Notes: a model not told the origin generated them from the sequence alone. Counted from the stretch's first letter, positions 32,755 to 45,871 are shown. The stretch: 64,000 nt of DNA from Acheta domesticus (GCA_031308135.1 JAHLJT010008756.1:107660453-107724452); one strand, 5' to 3'. Numbers and translations: made by a program.

Positions 32755-33262
32755 TTGTTTTGCCCTTTTCTCCGTCTTTCTCTTCCTCTCTTCCTTTCTC
32801 TCTCCATCTCTCTCACCCATTCTCTTTCCGTCTCTCCTTCTCTCTCACTCTCTTCCTTCGTCTCTCACTCCCTCTCCGTCTCTCTCTCCGCCTCTATGTC
32901 TCTCTTCACCTCTCTCTCCTTTCCTCTCACTCGGTCTCTATCTGTCCCTCTCTCAGTTTGTCTGTCTCTGCACCTCTCTCTGCCTGCCTCTGTCTCTCTC
33001 TCTGTCCCTCTCATTCACAATTAGTAGCAGATTCTGCACGTCTGTGAGCAGGTGAGGTAATATCGAGAAGCGCCGGACCAGCAAAACTGTAATAGAATGT
33101 TCAAGAAGATCTCATCCTGTAGATTACGGTATGACAATGGAGGAAAATTCTTTGAGGCTTTGGGCCTTAAAATTTAGTTTTAATGCTCTAGAACGCTTCG
33201 TTTAGGAGTTAGTCAACGAAATGGATAAAAAAAATCCTACCGTGTGTAGCGGGTTGCATTTG
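32755..33262 (-). mobile_element. Helitron-like family copy with (CT)n tract, reverse orientation
   Basis: Read on the minus strand from 33262 it shares CTAACTCCTAAACGAAGCGT, CATTCTATTACAGTTTTGCT, GCGCTTCTCGATATTACC and GACGTGCAGAATCTGC with 12428-13192. It then enters a purine tract (TC-rich on the plus strand, 32760-33010). The ends are lost; family R begins immediately to the right at about 33283. Confidence 0.65.
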
Positions 33263-33282
33263 ATATGAATATTTTGTTTTTA

Positions 33283-34800
33283 CTTTCCCGTATACGTACG
33301 TATACACGGAGTGATATACGTAGTATAGGGAAAGTTATGTAATGCTGCGCGAAAAAATGGCCAATTTTCGGCGGAAAAAATTAATTGCCGGGCCGTGAAA
33401 AACGAATAAGTGGATAAAACCAGTTGCTAAATTAAGAAAAAAAAATCCCCTAACACGTGGTGTGGTCAAAATTCATGATTTGTTGCTTCTTTATACTTAA
33501 AAATCGATTGACGGCATTCCGTCCGTCTGTCCGTCTGTGGTCAACGCTAGCGCCTAAACCGTTCGGTCGATTTTCTTCAAAATTGATATTCCCCAGTCGA
33601 TCTGATTCTAGTCGAAGCTTTGTGATTTTGAAAAAGATTCTTTAAAATTTGGGGTACCTTATATAAAGCCCCCTGGGGATTTTCAACATTTTCTCAAAAA
33701 CGGCTCCAAATTTTTTCTTTAAATTTCTTGTATGAATAGAGGAAAATACACTTTTTAACATGGCATAGGTCCGATTTCACGTACAGCTCTGAATTTTCGA
33801 AAATTGTGAAAGTTTGAACTTTTTTCGGCGTCTTTCTCCAACTACAAAATTGAAGATAGAGATTTTTTCTTCAAATAAAATTTGTTCTGCATATTGAGTT
33901 CTTTAATAAAGGTCATGTAAATGTTTTTCACAATTTTGGTAGTTTTCGTGCAATATTGCGTGCAATATGTGCAATTTTAAAAAATTACAAAAACAAAATT
34001 TTCTCAAAAACGGCTCCAAATTTTTTCTTTAAACTTTTAGTAGGGATAGTGGTAAATGTACTCTATCAATGACATAAAAGCCATTTTGGTCTATGGGTTG
34101 GTTTTTTCAAAAATTACCAAAATGTAAATTTTTTTACTTGTCTCTCACGTCGTTAATATTTACATTATCGGCGATTTTCTTACATTATTATATTTACGAG
34201 TATATATGCTTTAAATAATGTCAAGTAAAGTTTCTCGAAAACACTACCGTTTTCTGTGAAAAGTAGCTCAAATTTCGGCATATTCAGAAATGCTCAAACG
34301 TCATTTTCTCGTATATGGCTGCAATTTTTCTTGAAACTTTTGTAACGGATAGTGCTAATTACACTCATTAGTATAGCGTGAAGTTTATTTTGAGTTTTTT
34401 TGTTTTTTTTCCAAAAATTATATAAATGTAAATTTTTTGAAAGATCTCTCACATCTTTAATATGCACATTATCCGCAATTTGTGAAGATGATTATATTTT
34501 TGAGTGTAAGTGCTTCAAATAACTTCAAATAAAGTATTTTGAAAACTCAAAAATTTTCTGTGAAAATGAGCTTCAAATTTCGCATTTTTAGTAGTGCTAA
34601 AACGCCATTTTCTCTTAAACGGCACATAATTTTTGAAAGAAAATTGCCATTTACGGCTAGGTTTTTGTGTTCTTTAATATTCTAAAATTAATGTTTCTGT
34701 TCTACCATAGGAAACCGAAAAATTAAGAAATGACAAAAAAATGTACTTTTGGCGGTGATAGATGGTAGCTGGCAAGAAAGAGTATGTGGCAATTCCGAAT
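33283..34800 (+). repeat. Family R, subfamily B, longest clean copy
   Basis: It starts with the imperfect head palindrome ACTTTCCCGTATACGTACG ... TACGTAGTATAGGGAAAGT (33288-33341). GTTATGTAATGCTGCGCG, TTGACGGCATTCCGTCCGTC and a ~0.3-kb module follow. The landmark TTCTCaAAAACGGCTcCAAA or a variant starts at about 33691, 34001, 34306 and 34610, a spacing of 304-310 bp. It ends with GGCAAGAAAGAGTATGTGGC near 34790. No coding capacity. The copy at 62001-63345 shows what lies beyond this end in an intact unit. Confidence 0.8.
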
Positions 34801-35510
34801 ATTGACAAATAAATAAAATAAATACGGTCATGCTTAATTTTTGCAAAATACGAGTAGTTTTTCTTTAATTTTGTGACAAACGTAATAGGCCGCTGTAAAT
34901 TTACTGCGCTTCGGACAGCTGGATGCGTCGTAAATTAGAATGTGCAATTTTGTATATTATTCTTTCTTCGTTTCTTACATTCGAACTTTGTTATCGACTT
35001 ACATATTAATATTTTAGAAATTGTTTATTTTGAATATTTGAAATAAGTAAAAAGAATTAATAGCTCTCAGAATAGCGACAATGCAGGGTCTGCAACAATG
35101 GAATTCACTTTGCGCTCGCGAATATCTGTGAATTAGTGTCATTGTTGTGACCTAATGGAGCTGTATGAAAAGGAGTTATAATTGTCTAATTTATGTTGAT
35201 ATTTGCAGGCAAATATTTAGTTTTGCACCAAATGCTGTACCATTTGTAGTGAGTAGAGAATTTGTTGCATGGTTTTAAAATACTCTTCCTAATCATGGCC
35301 CAATGGAAGGCATTTCTATATTTCCAGGGTATCAGGCTTCTTTTTCCAATACAGGGTTACAAAACTTTTGCATTCTATTTTTGTGAAGTTGTAGAATTCA
35401 CATAGTTCTGACAACACTGCAATGGAAATAGTGAGTTCCAAGCGAAGATGTTAGTAGCGCATAAAGTGCAATATTACAGTACTACTTAGCTGTTTCCTCT
35501 AATACGGAAA
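34801..35510. other. AT-rich sequence, nothing recognised
   Basis: A short R-like ATACGAGTAGTTTTTCTTTA occurs near 34848. Otherwise unassigned. Confidence 0.4.
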
Positions 35511-35515
35511 AGTAA

Positions 35516-35537
35516 GTGCTGTTGTTGCACCACTAGT
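35516..35537 (+). repeat. Helitron-like 3' end motif
   Basis: GTGCTGTTGTTGCAC, CA, CTAG, T. It abuts the reverse Helitron-like fragment at 35537-35752 inside its AGAATAAAAA region, consistent with insertion at an A/T step. Confidence 0.5.
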
Positions 35538-35687
35538 TTTTATTCTACAACGCCATCTAGCTCCATTTCCGGTATTTTAATAGTTATTCTGCTATTCGGG
35601 GCGGAGATGAAACCAATAAAACAGAGATAATTAAAATAGGTCGAGACGTCCTGGAGTTATAAATGGTGGGTGTAACTAACCCGACTT

Positions 35688-35752
<65 letters not shown>
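35537..35752 (-). mobile_element. 5' end of the Helitron-like family, with (TA)30
   Basis: On the minus strand a (TA)30 run (35752-35693) leads into AAAACAAAGTCGGGTTAGTT and then GACCTATTTTAATTATCTC. These match the 5' portion of the element at 12428-13192, where the TA run is only four to five units long. The TA tract has expanded in this copy. Confidence 0.65.
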
Positions 35753-35753
<1 letters not shown>

Positions 35754-37210
35754 CGTTGCTGGGGTATTTATCACAATAAGTTATTAGACAGGAAGAGGCA
35801 TTCTATCCTTTCCCGCCCTGCCGCGGAGCCTACTTGTATCCATTCTATTTTATCCCCGTTCGGTCTTGCCCGACCTCTTTCTGTCTTGCTCCCACCTTGA
35901 AATACTTTGTCTTCCTTGCTTTCTCAATAAAAATGTTTATATTTTTTAAATTGGGGTTCCTGCCCCCAAACTTCACTCACTTTACAACTAAAAATAATCA
36001 CATTAATAAAAAAATTAAATAAATTCACTCACATATTATTTTTGTGGAATGTTAGGTATTATTCCCATACTTTCAATCAGTTACCACATCGTAAAACTTA
36101 TTCTTTTCATATTTTTTTTCTTATTTCGTTATAAACAGCATTTATAAAGAAAACTTTGAAATTAATCGTTGACCCCACGCCGGGGCAATTGAAATACAAA
36201 TAAAATACTTTTAATTGATCTTGAGTATGCGTTTTACCTTGTGGCTCACGTAAGTCTCCCATTAACCACTTAGACAAATATAATATCTACAAAAATTCGA
36301 TAACACACAGTGGATCCCGGCTTGACCAAAATTTTTCTGTTACCTAAATAAAGCCTCTTTTGTTCCACTTTCAACAACCTTGAAAAATAGTGTATTACAC
36401 CATGCAATTCCTTCCATTTCTCACTACTATTTTACTTCAATTAAACCGAACCGAACTTACCAAACTTACTCTCATCAATTTAATTCATCACTCCTTCACC
36501 AGCCAAGGGTTTGCTTTCTACACTGCAATAAAATACTTCTCCACAAAAATGCATCCATCTGTCAACAGGTTCAGCCTAAAACGTCAATCATTCACAATAA
36601 CTTTCATTTGACTCGTTAAACTCGCAAATACATAATAATCATACATAATGTACTACAACTAATCTAGTAACTATTTCATATAGAATATATGCGTGCATTC
36701 ATACCGTTTTAAAAAATGAAACATCCATCACCAAAATGTCGTTTACCAAACATTCCATACACGACTAAGTATACTTCTCTGTTGTTCAGTTAATACTTTT
36801 ACGCCTTGACGCAATTAAAATCAATATCCAAGTTACTTTTATAGAGGGAAGGAAAACCGAATCAGTCTTAAATATTAACATTTCGCATTAAACAATCGAC
36901 GGTAAAATCAACAGTCTGCACCTGTCCTACAGATACACGCAATTCTGTACATTGATGAACGCAATCGTAGACTTGTTGTCCTCAGGTGTTGCGTAGCTTA
37001 ACTATGGACATTGATGCACTCTTGAATCTATGATGTATTGCTAGCCGAAAAATGTCCACAAACGTAATTATTTTGTGAAAAATATTAAGGTTAATGGTTG
37101 TAAATCGTAGCCTATAGTACTCCAGACCTTTAAAGGGATCTAGCACAAACGTTTCGTCAGTATTGGTTCAGTAGATTCAGAGATTATCGCGCTGTAAGTC
37201 AAGGCACGTC

Positions 37211-37266
<56 letters not shown>

Positions 37267-38985
37267 CAAATGAGAATTATCGTTAGATGGCACTACTTGC
37301 GGGCAAGATAAACGTGGACTGACTGTTGACGCAACAATATAATACAACTGTAATAATGTCTGTTTACGACTTTTGGAAATGTTAGAAATGAAACCAAACC
37401 TTACGATGGGCGCGCCTATTTGAGGCACATAAGCGGGCGCATAGGAGCACTGTATGCTGCCTCGAGAAAACAGTATTTTGCACCCTCAAAACTTCTATAA
37501 GGAAGAATAAAAACTCACAACTATTCATTACATTTTTAATATTAATAAATTTTATAAATCACAGAAATATGGCTATTTTTAGGTATAGAATAATAAAAAA
37601 CACTGTTCCAGAAAACCTCATAAAACCAAATATAGCAAAGAAAAAAATTAACTAGAGAATTGTTATTAAATAGACAAATTAATTACATGAAACAGATACT
37701 GTCCTTAAATTTTAGAAAAGCATCAATTGGTTTTCAAGAAGTCGTTTCCAGTAACTCAAGAAGATGTCAGATTTCTTCGTCTGTTTCAGTCCGTCAGCAA
37801 AGAAAAACAAAAATAAGACTACAAGTAAAAGGAAAAAAATTTAAAAAACTTTCAACATCTTAGATTTTGCTTGCAGTGATCGAAAATACTTATAAAAGAA
37901 CAATCCGAATAAGTAAAATGTTCGTTTGGAATGCAAAAAATACTTACACGAGTGGGCTCGGTAGAGCACTGAGTGCTGCAGTCAGCATTTTTTTTCAAAT
38001 CTTTACGACTGATAGGGAGGAGACAACGGAACGGAGATTTTCGAGTTTCGTTTAGAATGTTGCAAAGTGAGAATACTGAAACCCTTTGGCATATCCAATA
38101 GCTGTACTTCACTTTAGATCAATAAAAGCACAAAAGCGCGCGCCCGCCGGAATGTTAAGCTGACTCCGTTAGAAAATAAAAGAAGTATCAGTTACCAAAA
38201 GTTCGCAATCGCCTATCGCCGAGTTCATAATCGTGAATATTACTTTACCCTGGCAAAAATTTGCGCGAATGACCAAATATAGAACAAAGGACACTATGTC
38301 TTGCACAAGGATATTCTCTTGCAAATAATTCTTTCACCTGGAATCCTTTAGTAACTGAGTTCTTCTCCCAAGTAAAATACAGACTCGAATTATTAATGGA
38401 AACATATCTAAGAGGTTATGAAAATTGTCATGCAAAATGGAAAGCATCTTGTTCATGTAAGCTCACCTATTTATCTCACACACATTCATTGTGTATCAAT
38501 AATTTTCCGTCTATCTAGTTATGTCATGAGCGGCACTCATCCGCTCTGGATTATTTACATAAAGTGTCCTGAAACCATTTCCATAAAGAGCTTCTTGAAT
38601 AATAACGTCCTGCTACGAATGGAGTGGGTCAGACTAAGTCTACAAGTTTGTATTTACGTGTACGTACATTAGATTATTACACATTCAATACTTTTACTGC
38701 ATCACGGAAATTTTAATAAGATTGATGACACATATAAACCCGCGGTCTAAAGTACTGAACTTTCCTTTAGCGAGTCATCTTGTTGGAACTTTGGTGGAAA
38801 ATATTCCTTCGGGAATCTCGAATACAACACGTCTTGATGGGCCTCTAGCGGTTTTGTACCGGATGTCACAACCATTTGGGTCACTGCAGCGAGCCGTCTA
38901 CCAGTAGCATATGATTTCCCTTTAATTTAATTCCCCGGATCTACAACGCATTACAAACTTTCGACGTCGCTTTCTTCCCAAAGAG
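35753..38985. other. No gene recognised
   Basis: A long AT-rich stretch. It includes a (TA)25 run at 37215-37264 directly after GTC and a 57-residue lysine-rich frame (37690-37863). There is also a CAATAAAAAT signal near 35926 with GGGGTTCCTGCCCCC-like sequence after it, which is reminiscent of an LTR end but has no partner. Nothing is firm. Confidence 0.35.
37215..37264. repeat. (TA)25 microsatellite
   Basis: Uninterrupted TA dinucleotides after TCTGTC. It may mark another Helitron-like 5' end (TCTATATATA), but the flanking sequence does not match clearly. Confidence 0.9.
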
Positions 38986-38987
38986 TT

Positions 38988-39270
38988 TGGCGTGCCCTGC
39001 GGCGGCGGAAGTGCCCCCGCGAGATGGCGCTCGCGTCGCCCCTCCCCCTCCCCCGCCGTTGCCGCCCCCGCGCCGCAGGCTAATATCTTCGGAGTTTACG
39101 GAGTCACGGCGCACTCCACGCCCAAGTTTATGGAGTCGCGTGATATAACGACCGAGCTCGGCAAGGGGGCGCGTGCGGAAGAGGGGGCGGGCGGGGCCTG
39201 GGACAAGAGGACGCTCTCGAGAGAAGGGCGAGAAACTGCACACTGCAGGGCGACGTGCGCGCGTGCGCTG
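38988..39270. promoter_or_regulatory. CpG island
   Basis: CpG-dense block with GC boxes (GGGGGCGGGCGGGGCC at about 39184). Several arginine/proline-rich frames cross it. No linked exon was found. Confidence 0.5.
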
Positions 39271-39279
39271 GCGGGTCAT

Positions 39280-41690
39280 GTCGCTTGTCTACGACACACT
39301 CTACCCAATGTCGCCGGTCTTCCGTGTCAAATCTCTCCTGAGGCGATCTCGAAAAGGGGCAAACGTGCTCCAAGCTTTGGAAGTAGATGGGAGTCACAGA
39401 TATGTTGTTGAAAAAAATATTACGTAGACAAGACGTCTCCTTTATTTCTGCGTAAGGTGGCATCAGTTTTCATCTTAATTTTATTTCCACGCCGTTGACA
39501 AAGGAGGTAAATGTGGAGAACTATCCGGCGCTTAGTTACCTTAGCAGAATTGTTGTAGTAATAATATTGTCACAGATATTCCAAGTTTTATAGGGAAATG
39601 CAATGCATGACGGCCGTCTTTTAACTTCCTATCAAGTCGTTAAACGCTAGGCAAATACGAGAATTTAAGGATATGTTGTGGGCAACAGGGCATTTTTTAC
39701 CATAACCTCTGCCAATACTGACGCCGTAATCCAATTTGAGCTGAACGTGATACGGTTGACGCTCCGGCCAAGTGCGAGGTGCGTAGTGCTACAAGAAGAA
39801 ATTAATAGTGCAACAAATTCACAAAAGAGGATTTACAAACTTTTTTTCATGATCAGAAGATAAGAAGCTATCGGTGATTTAGCTGTCAAATTTAGATCTA
39901 ATACAAATTTAAAAAAACATATTATGTATAAAAGTAGAAATTAAATTCTGCAAAATAAATTAAAAATTAAAAAATAAAGAAAAAATTCGCCGTTTTCTGG
40001 AGTACGATTACATAACTTTCTCATCTTACGAAAAATGTTGCAAGACTAGAAAGTAAAAAAAGAGTTTAATTAATTTGAAAAGAATATGTTAATGGCAAAT
40101 TTATTAAAATTAACCCAAAGGAAAAGGGCACGAGTACACGACAAAATGAAGGAGAAGATATTGATGACTCTACAATCGTATGAATGTTACAGAAGGAAAA
40201 ATGAACTATTTTTCTGACTAGCCTCAGACCCCTTCCGAGTGCCTTTTAATTTTTTGTTTATGGTTTACTTCAAATTTCTACTTACAAAAATTATTGTACC
40301 AAATATGAAGATGATATCAAAGCTATCAACAACTATTCAATCTGTGCACATGAAAACAAATGTGGGCAAATACGGCTCTTTTTATTGATACTAAATTTCA
40401 ACACCACATCACCAATAAATCAGTATGTGTTCTTTGGATTTGAATATAATGGCGTAGAGTGGAATTATGGAACGTAACAAAATACATATTGCAAGGTTAA
40501 TTATAATTCATCATTAATTAATATTACACGCATGTCCTTATTATTTTTTCAACCAGTCCTTGTTCATTCATTCATTATCAGATTTCGATTTCGATGACCG
40601 TACATGAAAGTAGTCTCAGTGCATATTTTGTCACATTTTAATTTTGTGCCGGGACATGGGAACCTTGACACCATGAAATAATCACTTTAAAATTCGTTTA
40701 TTGCTGTTGTTTACATTTTTATACAGTAGTATATTTACCGGACGTATGCTCAGCGGCGCAAAATAAACTGGCATATCTATTTGTCATATACTCGTTTGTC
40801 CGCCCTGTAAAAGTATAAACCAGTCAATTTGTAAAGACAAGCGTGATAATCGTTTTGAAACTTACCATCCAAGGAAGTAACGCATGTGAAAAATCCATTT
40901 CTCAGAACGTACCTGCAACAAAGAAACATTATTTAACATAAAATTGTGCTCCAAGAAAAATTAAAGACAAGAAAAATGTGTAGAAGGGGATTTCACTAAT
41001 TTCGTCTACTGTATTCCCAAGAGAAGTTTTCATGAGACGGGTATATAAGGAAAGAAGACAACTCATTCAGAATATTTGAAATCAAGAAATGGGATTAGTT
41101 CAATTAAAAATCCGAATCTACATATTGCATAAATTTGCATTACGAAGTCTTTATGTCAGACGTCTGATCTGTTTACATGTTAACACTTTTACTATTCACT
41201 ATTTGTATCAGCTAGCCAATATGACTTTTCAATAATCCGACATATCGCTAAAATACAAAACAAAACACGCCGATCACTTTAAAATCTAGCATCACAAGCT
41301 CCATCCTTTATTCATCGGTTCAAGTTTGATCTGCTTTTATGTTGATTTGTGAATAAAGCTTACTGCACATCGATATTTAAAATTGAGTTTCGATCAGTTG
41401 TCTATGAAGGAAATTACTATGTTCAGATTTGTAAATTTATTTTGACAACCTACGTTTTAGTGTTTCGATGTTTCAGTTAGTAAATTGCACCACCTAATAA
41501 TAGTATTCCTGTAGCTTAATTTCATAAGTATTATTGTTTCCTTGTTTGACAGTTATGCTTGACGGCGCTGCAGTACCTAGCTGCTGGTATCGATGACTGC
41601 TGTGATAGTACTTGTGGAAATTAACCTCAATACTGAAACGAATTGTTATCACTAAGACGATAACAATGCGTTTCGAACCAATTTTGTACG
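39280..41690. other. AT-rich sequence with one isolated family R head
   Basis: At 39985-40060 a reverse subfamily-A head is recognisable (CGCCGTTTTCTGGAGTACGA, CATAACTTTCTCATCTTACG). The rest is unassigned. Confidence 0.4.
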
Positions 41691-42460
41691 TTTGAACTGC
41701 GCGGCAGAGGCCAGCCCGCCGGCGGAGTCGGGAGGGCCAGAGCCGGTTCAGCGTGAAGAACCAGGAGCCACGAATCGAGCACGAGCGAGTAGAGCAATGG
41801 CGGAGAAAGAGAATGGACGTTAAGGTATCGTGTGGAAGGAAAAGCGAATAGTGGCGGACAGATGGAACCAGAGTGGAGTTGTGACAGAGAAAGTGTGGGA
41901 CCAAAGTGAACGCATTAGCGGAAAAGTGAAGTGAGATAAAGAGAGTGCAAGAGAGTAGTAAAGTGTTACAGACAGTGAAACGTGGTGGATGATTAACACG
42001 TGGAGTGGACACTGCCGTATAGGGGGAGGGAGCATTGTATGCCAGTTTTAAACATTATCAAGGACCATTAAGATGAACAGTTGATGACCATTACCATAAA
42101 GGTTGAGAACTGTGTCGTAAAAGAACGAGAGGATAGCAGCTGGGGAGGACAACGCTCCGATACAATCAAAACGTTTGGGTTACGTTTCAAAGCAGACCCC
42201 TGCGGCTACGAGTGGGGTGAGAAGCGGCGACGGCGGCGCTCCTCTGCCGCCCTTCCGAGCACCTCCGAAGGAAGCGGACTTACCCGAAGGGCGCGGTGGC
42301 GTGGCCAGGCACGTCAGGAAATAACGCATCGAACAAGTAGCCGGCGCGGCATTGCGGGGCTCCCCTCCCCGCGCTGGCTTCCTGCGGCGCGAGGTGCCGG
42401 CCCGACGGCGGACGGGCGAGTATTAAAACGGCGCAAGTCAAACTGGGTTTTCGTGAGTAA
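41690..42460 (+). promoter_or_regulatory. GC-rich, transcript-like region
   Basis: CpG-rich blocks at 41690-41790 and 42200-42440 flank a purine-rich stretch typical of insect 5' untranslated sequence (AAAGTGAAGTGAGATAAAG). A TATTAAAA box-like word lies at 42421 and a strong donor TTTTC|GTGAGTAA at 42452/42453. It could be a non-coding first exon on the plus strand. Open frames on both strands (41494-42012 minus, 42081-42497 plus) have no recognisable family. Confidence 0.35.
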
Positions 42461-43040
42461 AAGCGGCCGGAAGATTGGGAGAGTAGTGATTTATTAAGAG
42501 AAAACAGTGATCTTGATTTGAGCCCCCCCTAAGTATTAAAACTAGTATAAAGGAGTAAAGCCATAGGGTGACCGTAAAATTGTAAAAAGGGATCAGACAA
42601 AACACGGGAAAAACAGAGTAAATGCTCCTGTGAGCGCCAAAAGCAACTGACTTTGTATAGCAATGGTTTTGTTTTTTTTGTAATAAAGAAAAGTTCTCGT
42701 TACCCCTAGTCTCCATTGTGTAGATGATTGGATCCGGAGCCCATTCCCGAAAAAGAATTCCTGCCCCCTTTTTTTTATTTATAAATTTTGTGTGAGTTAA
42801 TCAACAACTCGTCTCAATACATAGCTCGGTAAATAAAAGGAGACATTTCTTCATTTCAAACACAGAAATAAGGTCTTGTGTCTAATCAAGATACATACGA
42901 TGGATCGAACTAAATGAAGATATTATCCGCGTCCATACACTGAAGCATCTCTTGTGATTCGGTTGTCTCTTTTTTTGCGGTTCTAGTTTGTATTTAATTG
43001 TAATTTATTTTGGTAGGAGGGTGTCACTTGGGTTTCTTCC
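42461..43040. other. Unassigned sequence
   Basis: An AATAAAG signal at 42682 and the CTGCCCCC stretch near 42762 are the only landmarks. An LTR was considered but not supported. Confidence 0.3.
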
Positions 43041-43043
43041 TCC

Positions 43044-43240
43044 TTGAATTTTCATCATTTTGTTTCTGGTCCCATTCTGCTAGTTCTGGATTCCTACATT
43101 TTTTGCATAGGAATTTCAATTTGGTTGTTTTCGTATGCTGAGTGTGTAAATATCACAAAGTGTTGCATTTCTTGTCTGTTAATGCTTTTAACTAAAGTTC
43201 ATGATTTTCAAAGTACAAAGTTGTTGTGCAAAAGTGTAAT
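43044..43240 (+). pseudogene. Possible pogo/jerky-like DDE transposase relic
   Basis: The frame reads SGPILLVLDSYIFCIGIS, then SYAECVNITKCCISC. Pogo-like DDE_1 transposases have PxLLxLDxHxSHxxxxxxxxAxxxxIxxLCLPPHxTHxLQPLDV at their second catalytic Asp. The LLVLDS block and its spacing to ECVNI fit, but the following HSSH and PPH motifs are lost. Weak on its own. Confidence 0.35.
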
Positions 43241-43329
43241 AGTTGCAAAGGTCGGGCAGAAGATCCGCAAAAACGCATTCCTGAGTTTTTGTCAAAGAGA
43301 CGATTTTGAAAACGACAAATAATAAGACT

Positions 43330-45320
43330 GTTAACACACCTTGGCGGTAGAAGCTAATTTCCAACATTGATCATTTTAGGAAGATAACATGTATCACCTC
43401 TTCTGGCAGCATTTACATTCATTCAACGCCCTTGTAATTTTTCGCCAACTGGTCCGCCTCTGGCCGTCTTGCGCAAGAAATACCTATTGTCATGAAAATT
43501 TAATGAGAATCAGGCGTCCGTAAACACCAACGTCGAGGTGTGCACGAATATTGCTTGTTTCTGCACGACCCGATCGGTTACGCAGCAGGTTTAGCGGTTT
43601 AGTTGTAACAATGCTGCTAATGTCATCTTAGCTTGAAAAGCCGCCAGCTTTCTTGAAGTAGCGGTTTTCAAAAGCTTAAAAATCTACAACCACAGCAAAG
43701 GAAGGTTAATGAGAAGAAACATAATATGCTTGATTTATTTCTATTCATTTCAGGCGTTAACCACGCTTATTTCATTTATCTGCAGATAGGAACTCGACGA
43801 TTTCAAGAAGATGAAAAAAACTGAATGTGCGTCAACAGTGACGCTCAATTAATATTTAATCTGTTATAAAAAATCGATATTGTCTTTATTTCCAACTTTT
43901 CTTTGAAATTTTAGTTTCTACCGATTTGATCCACCAATCTCATATTTACGGTGGTATATCTCCTTTACACCCCCAAAATTCCGCAAAACATGCTTATTCA
44001 TATCTTCTTCAGACGAACAAGTAAATATCTAATAAACACAAATTTATTGTGTAATTCCATCCCCGGTTTTTGTAATAATTTAACTTTAGAGCTCAATATC
44101 TTGAAATGAGTGCCAATGGACTTGTACCTCTATTCAAATAACGCCTCCATATTATGATGTAATACACATTAAACATAAAGAAACAATTGGAAGAAACAGA
44201 CGGAGTCTAGATGTTTCTACTGTGTAGCGCGTGACAAAAGGAGAGAAAGAGCACAAAGAAACCTTTTCTATCCTAATCTTGTCTGATTTTGGGTAGGGCG
44301 GTAGGGCGGTTCTTTATGGAAGAAAGTAGCGTCCTCTTTACGGTTGCCTTCGGCTTATACTCCAATTTAAATATAGTGAATTTTGACGTTTGATCAGCTG
44401 GATGCAAACAGGAGCTTTGTTACAAAATTCTTGGTATTGAAGCCCCCAATTGGATAACAGCAGGTTGAACAGATCGAACGTCAGAAGTCGCTATAATTAA
44501 ATTGGTGAATAATCAAGGGGGGAATCAACGCTGTTCGGAACCGCGTGCCACCGCCAACCCAGCTGCGTTTGCCGCCACTGCCTGCCGCACCCTCCTCACC
44601 GTCTTCTTGGGGAGCGACTGTGTCGCTGGGGCTCGACAGCCGCTGTAGGGCATGTAACATTGTACTAGCTACAAGAGCACTGAATAAATGACTAGCAAAC
44701 AACCCGGCGTTCATCATTCTCCCGTTACGTATTCCCTCCCCTATCATTTAATGACAATCATTTAGAATGTGTTTAGGCTTGTCTTTTTAATGGGTGTGTG
44801 CTTGAATATGTTGTTTATAGTAGCGTGTGTTGTCTTTTCATAATTTTTAATTGGTTTCAGTAGACAACTTATTTGTTACAGTTCAATAACAAATATATTG
44901 CTTAAAACTACTCTGTCTAAACGTCAGTAGAATAATTCACACGTATTGCTCAGGGATTCGCCAGAATTCACGGATGGCTTTTGTGAAAACATTTGTTGCA
45001 ATTTGCAGGACAATTAAGATGAAATATAATACTTTGATGTATTTTATTTGACCATTTGTATCACACCAAGAGCTTTTAAACGTTCTGCAGCAAACTCAGA
45101 GAGATATAGAGCAAAATAAGTTGCCACACCTCATGCATGGAGGAAATTTCGCTGAAATCCCTACCTTCATTTGTTAACACACTTGCACTTCGGTTGTAGT
45201 ATGTTTTTAGGTAGTCAACGTATTTGGTTATGGTTAATTGGAATGTTTCACCATTCTACCAGAAACTCCGACGGAGAAGAAATCCACTATCGATAACAAA
45301 AGTTGATCCTTCCAGATTTA
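43330..45320. other. No gene recognised; one possible minus-strand exon
   Basis: An ATG frame of 88 residues on the minus strand (44747-44481; MMNAGLFASHLFSALVAST, then a Gly/Ser-rich part) lies in a GC-richer patch. It has no recognised family and no supported splice partner. The remainder is AT-rich. Confidence 0.25.
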
Positions 45321-45321
45321 C

Positions 45322-45871
45322 CTAATTCAGAGTTGTGAACAAGTTATATAACACTGACTTGCGCGTCTTCCACATTCCTACTGCATCCAACAGAGACAGG
45401 CAGTAGGGTGTCAGCTCATAAAGAAAGAATTTCTGAAGCTGTTCATCCGATTTCTTGAGGAGTGCTATCAGGTGGAATATGTTTTCAGGGTTTACTGATA
45501 CATCCTCCCCATTAATGATCGCCTTAGATTTGAATCCTTGTATACTCATTGCTTTTGTTTCCGACAATCTTGATGTCATCAGTTTGATCACCCAGAGTGA
45601 GAGTTGATGAACTGACAATTGTACAGGCTCTGTGGCAGTTGATTGAGTCATCTCCGACGACTCCTGTGTTGACGGACATTACCAAATTAGCAACAGGGAA
45701 ATAATCATGAGAATGAAACCAGTCAATAAACCTCTGAAGGTCTGCATTGTCACGCTGCACTCTAGCATCCCTTGCATCAACATATTGCTTCGAGGTAGTG
45801 AGTGATACCCTACAACTCAATGAATGAATGACAAGCAACGAATGGATCTCACCATATTCTTTATGAAACAA
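45322..45871 (-). pseudogene. Frameshifted fragment of a multi-copy arthropod protein of unknown function
   Basis: Two overlapping minus-strand frames form one product when joined across a frameshift near 45600-45650. The first contains KQYVDARDARVQRDNADLQR and VNTGVVGDDSINCHRA. The second contains KKSDEQLQKFFLYELTPY and LLDAVGMWKTRKSVLYNLF. I recall similar sequences (TGVxGDxxxN...A, and ELxPYPxSLFDxxGMRKTxKSxLY) as repetitive hypothetical proteins in insect genomes, probably carried by mobile DNA, but cannot name the family. The frameshift and missing ends make it a pseudogene. Confidence 0.5.

Noticed and set aside
32755..33047. Serine/leucine-rich frames that mimic a membrane protein
   Set aside because: Translation of the (CT)n tract of the Helitron-like family.
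35920..42790. LTR ends suggested by AATAAA followed by CTGCCCCC-type sequence at about 35950 and 42762
   Set aside because: The resemblance is limited to a few bases, with no duplicated terminal sequence.
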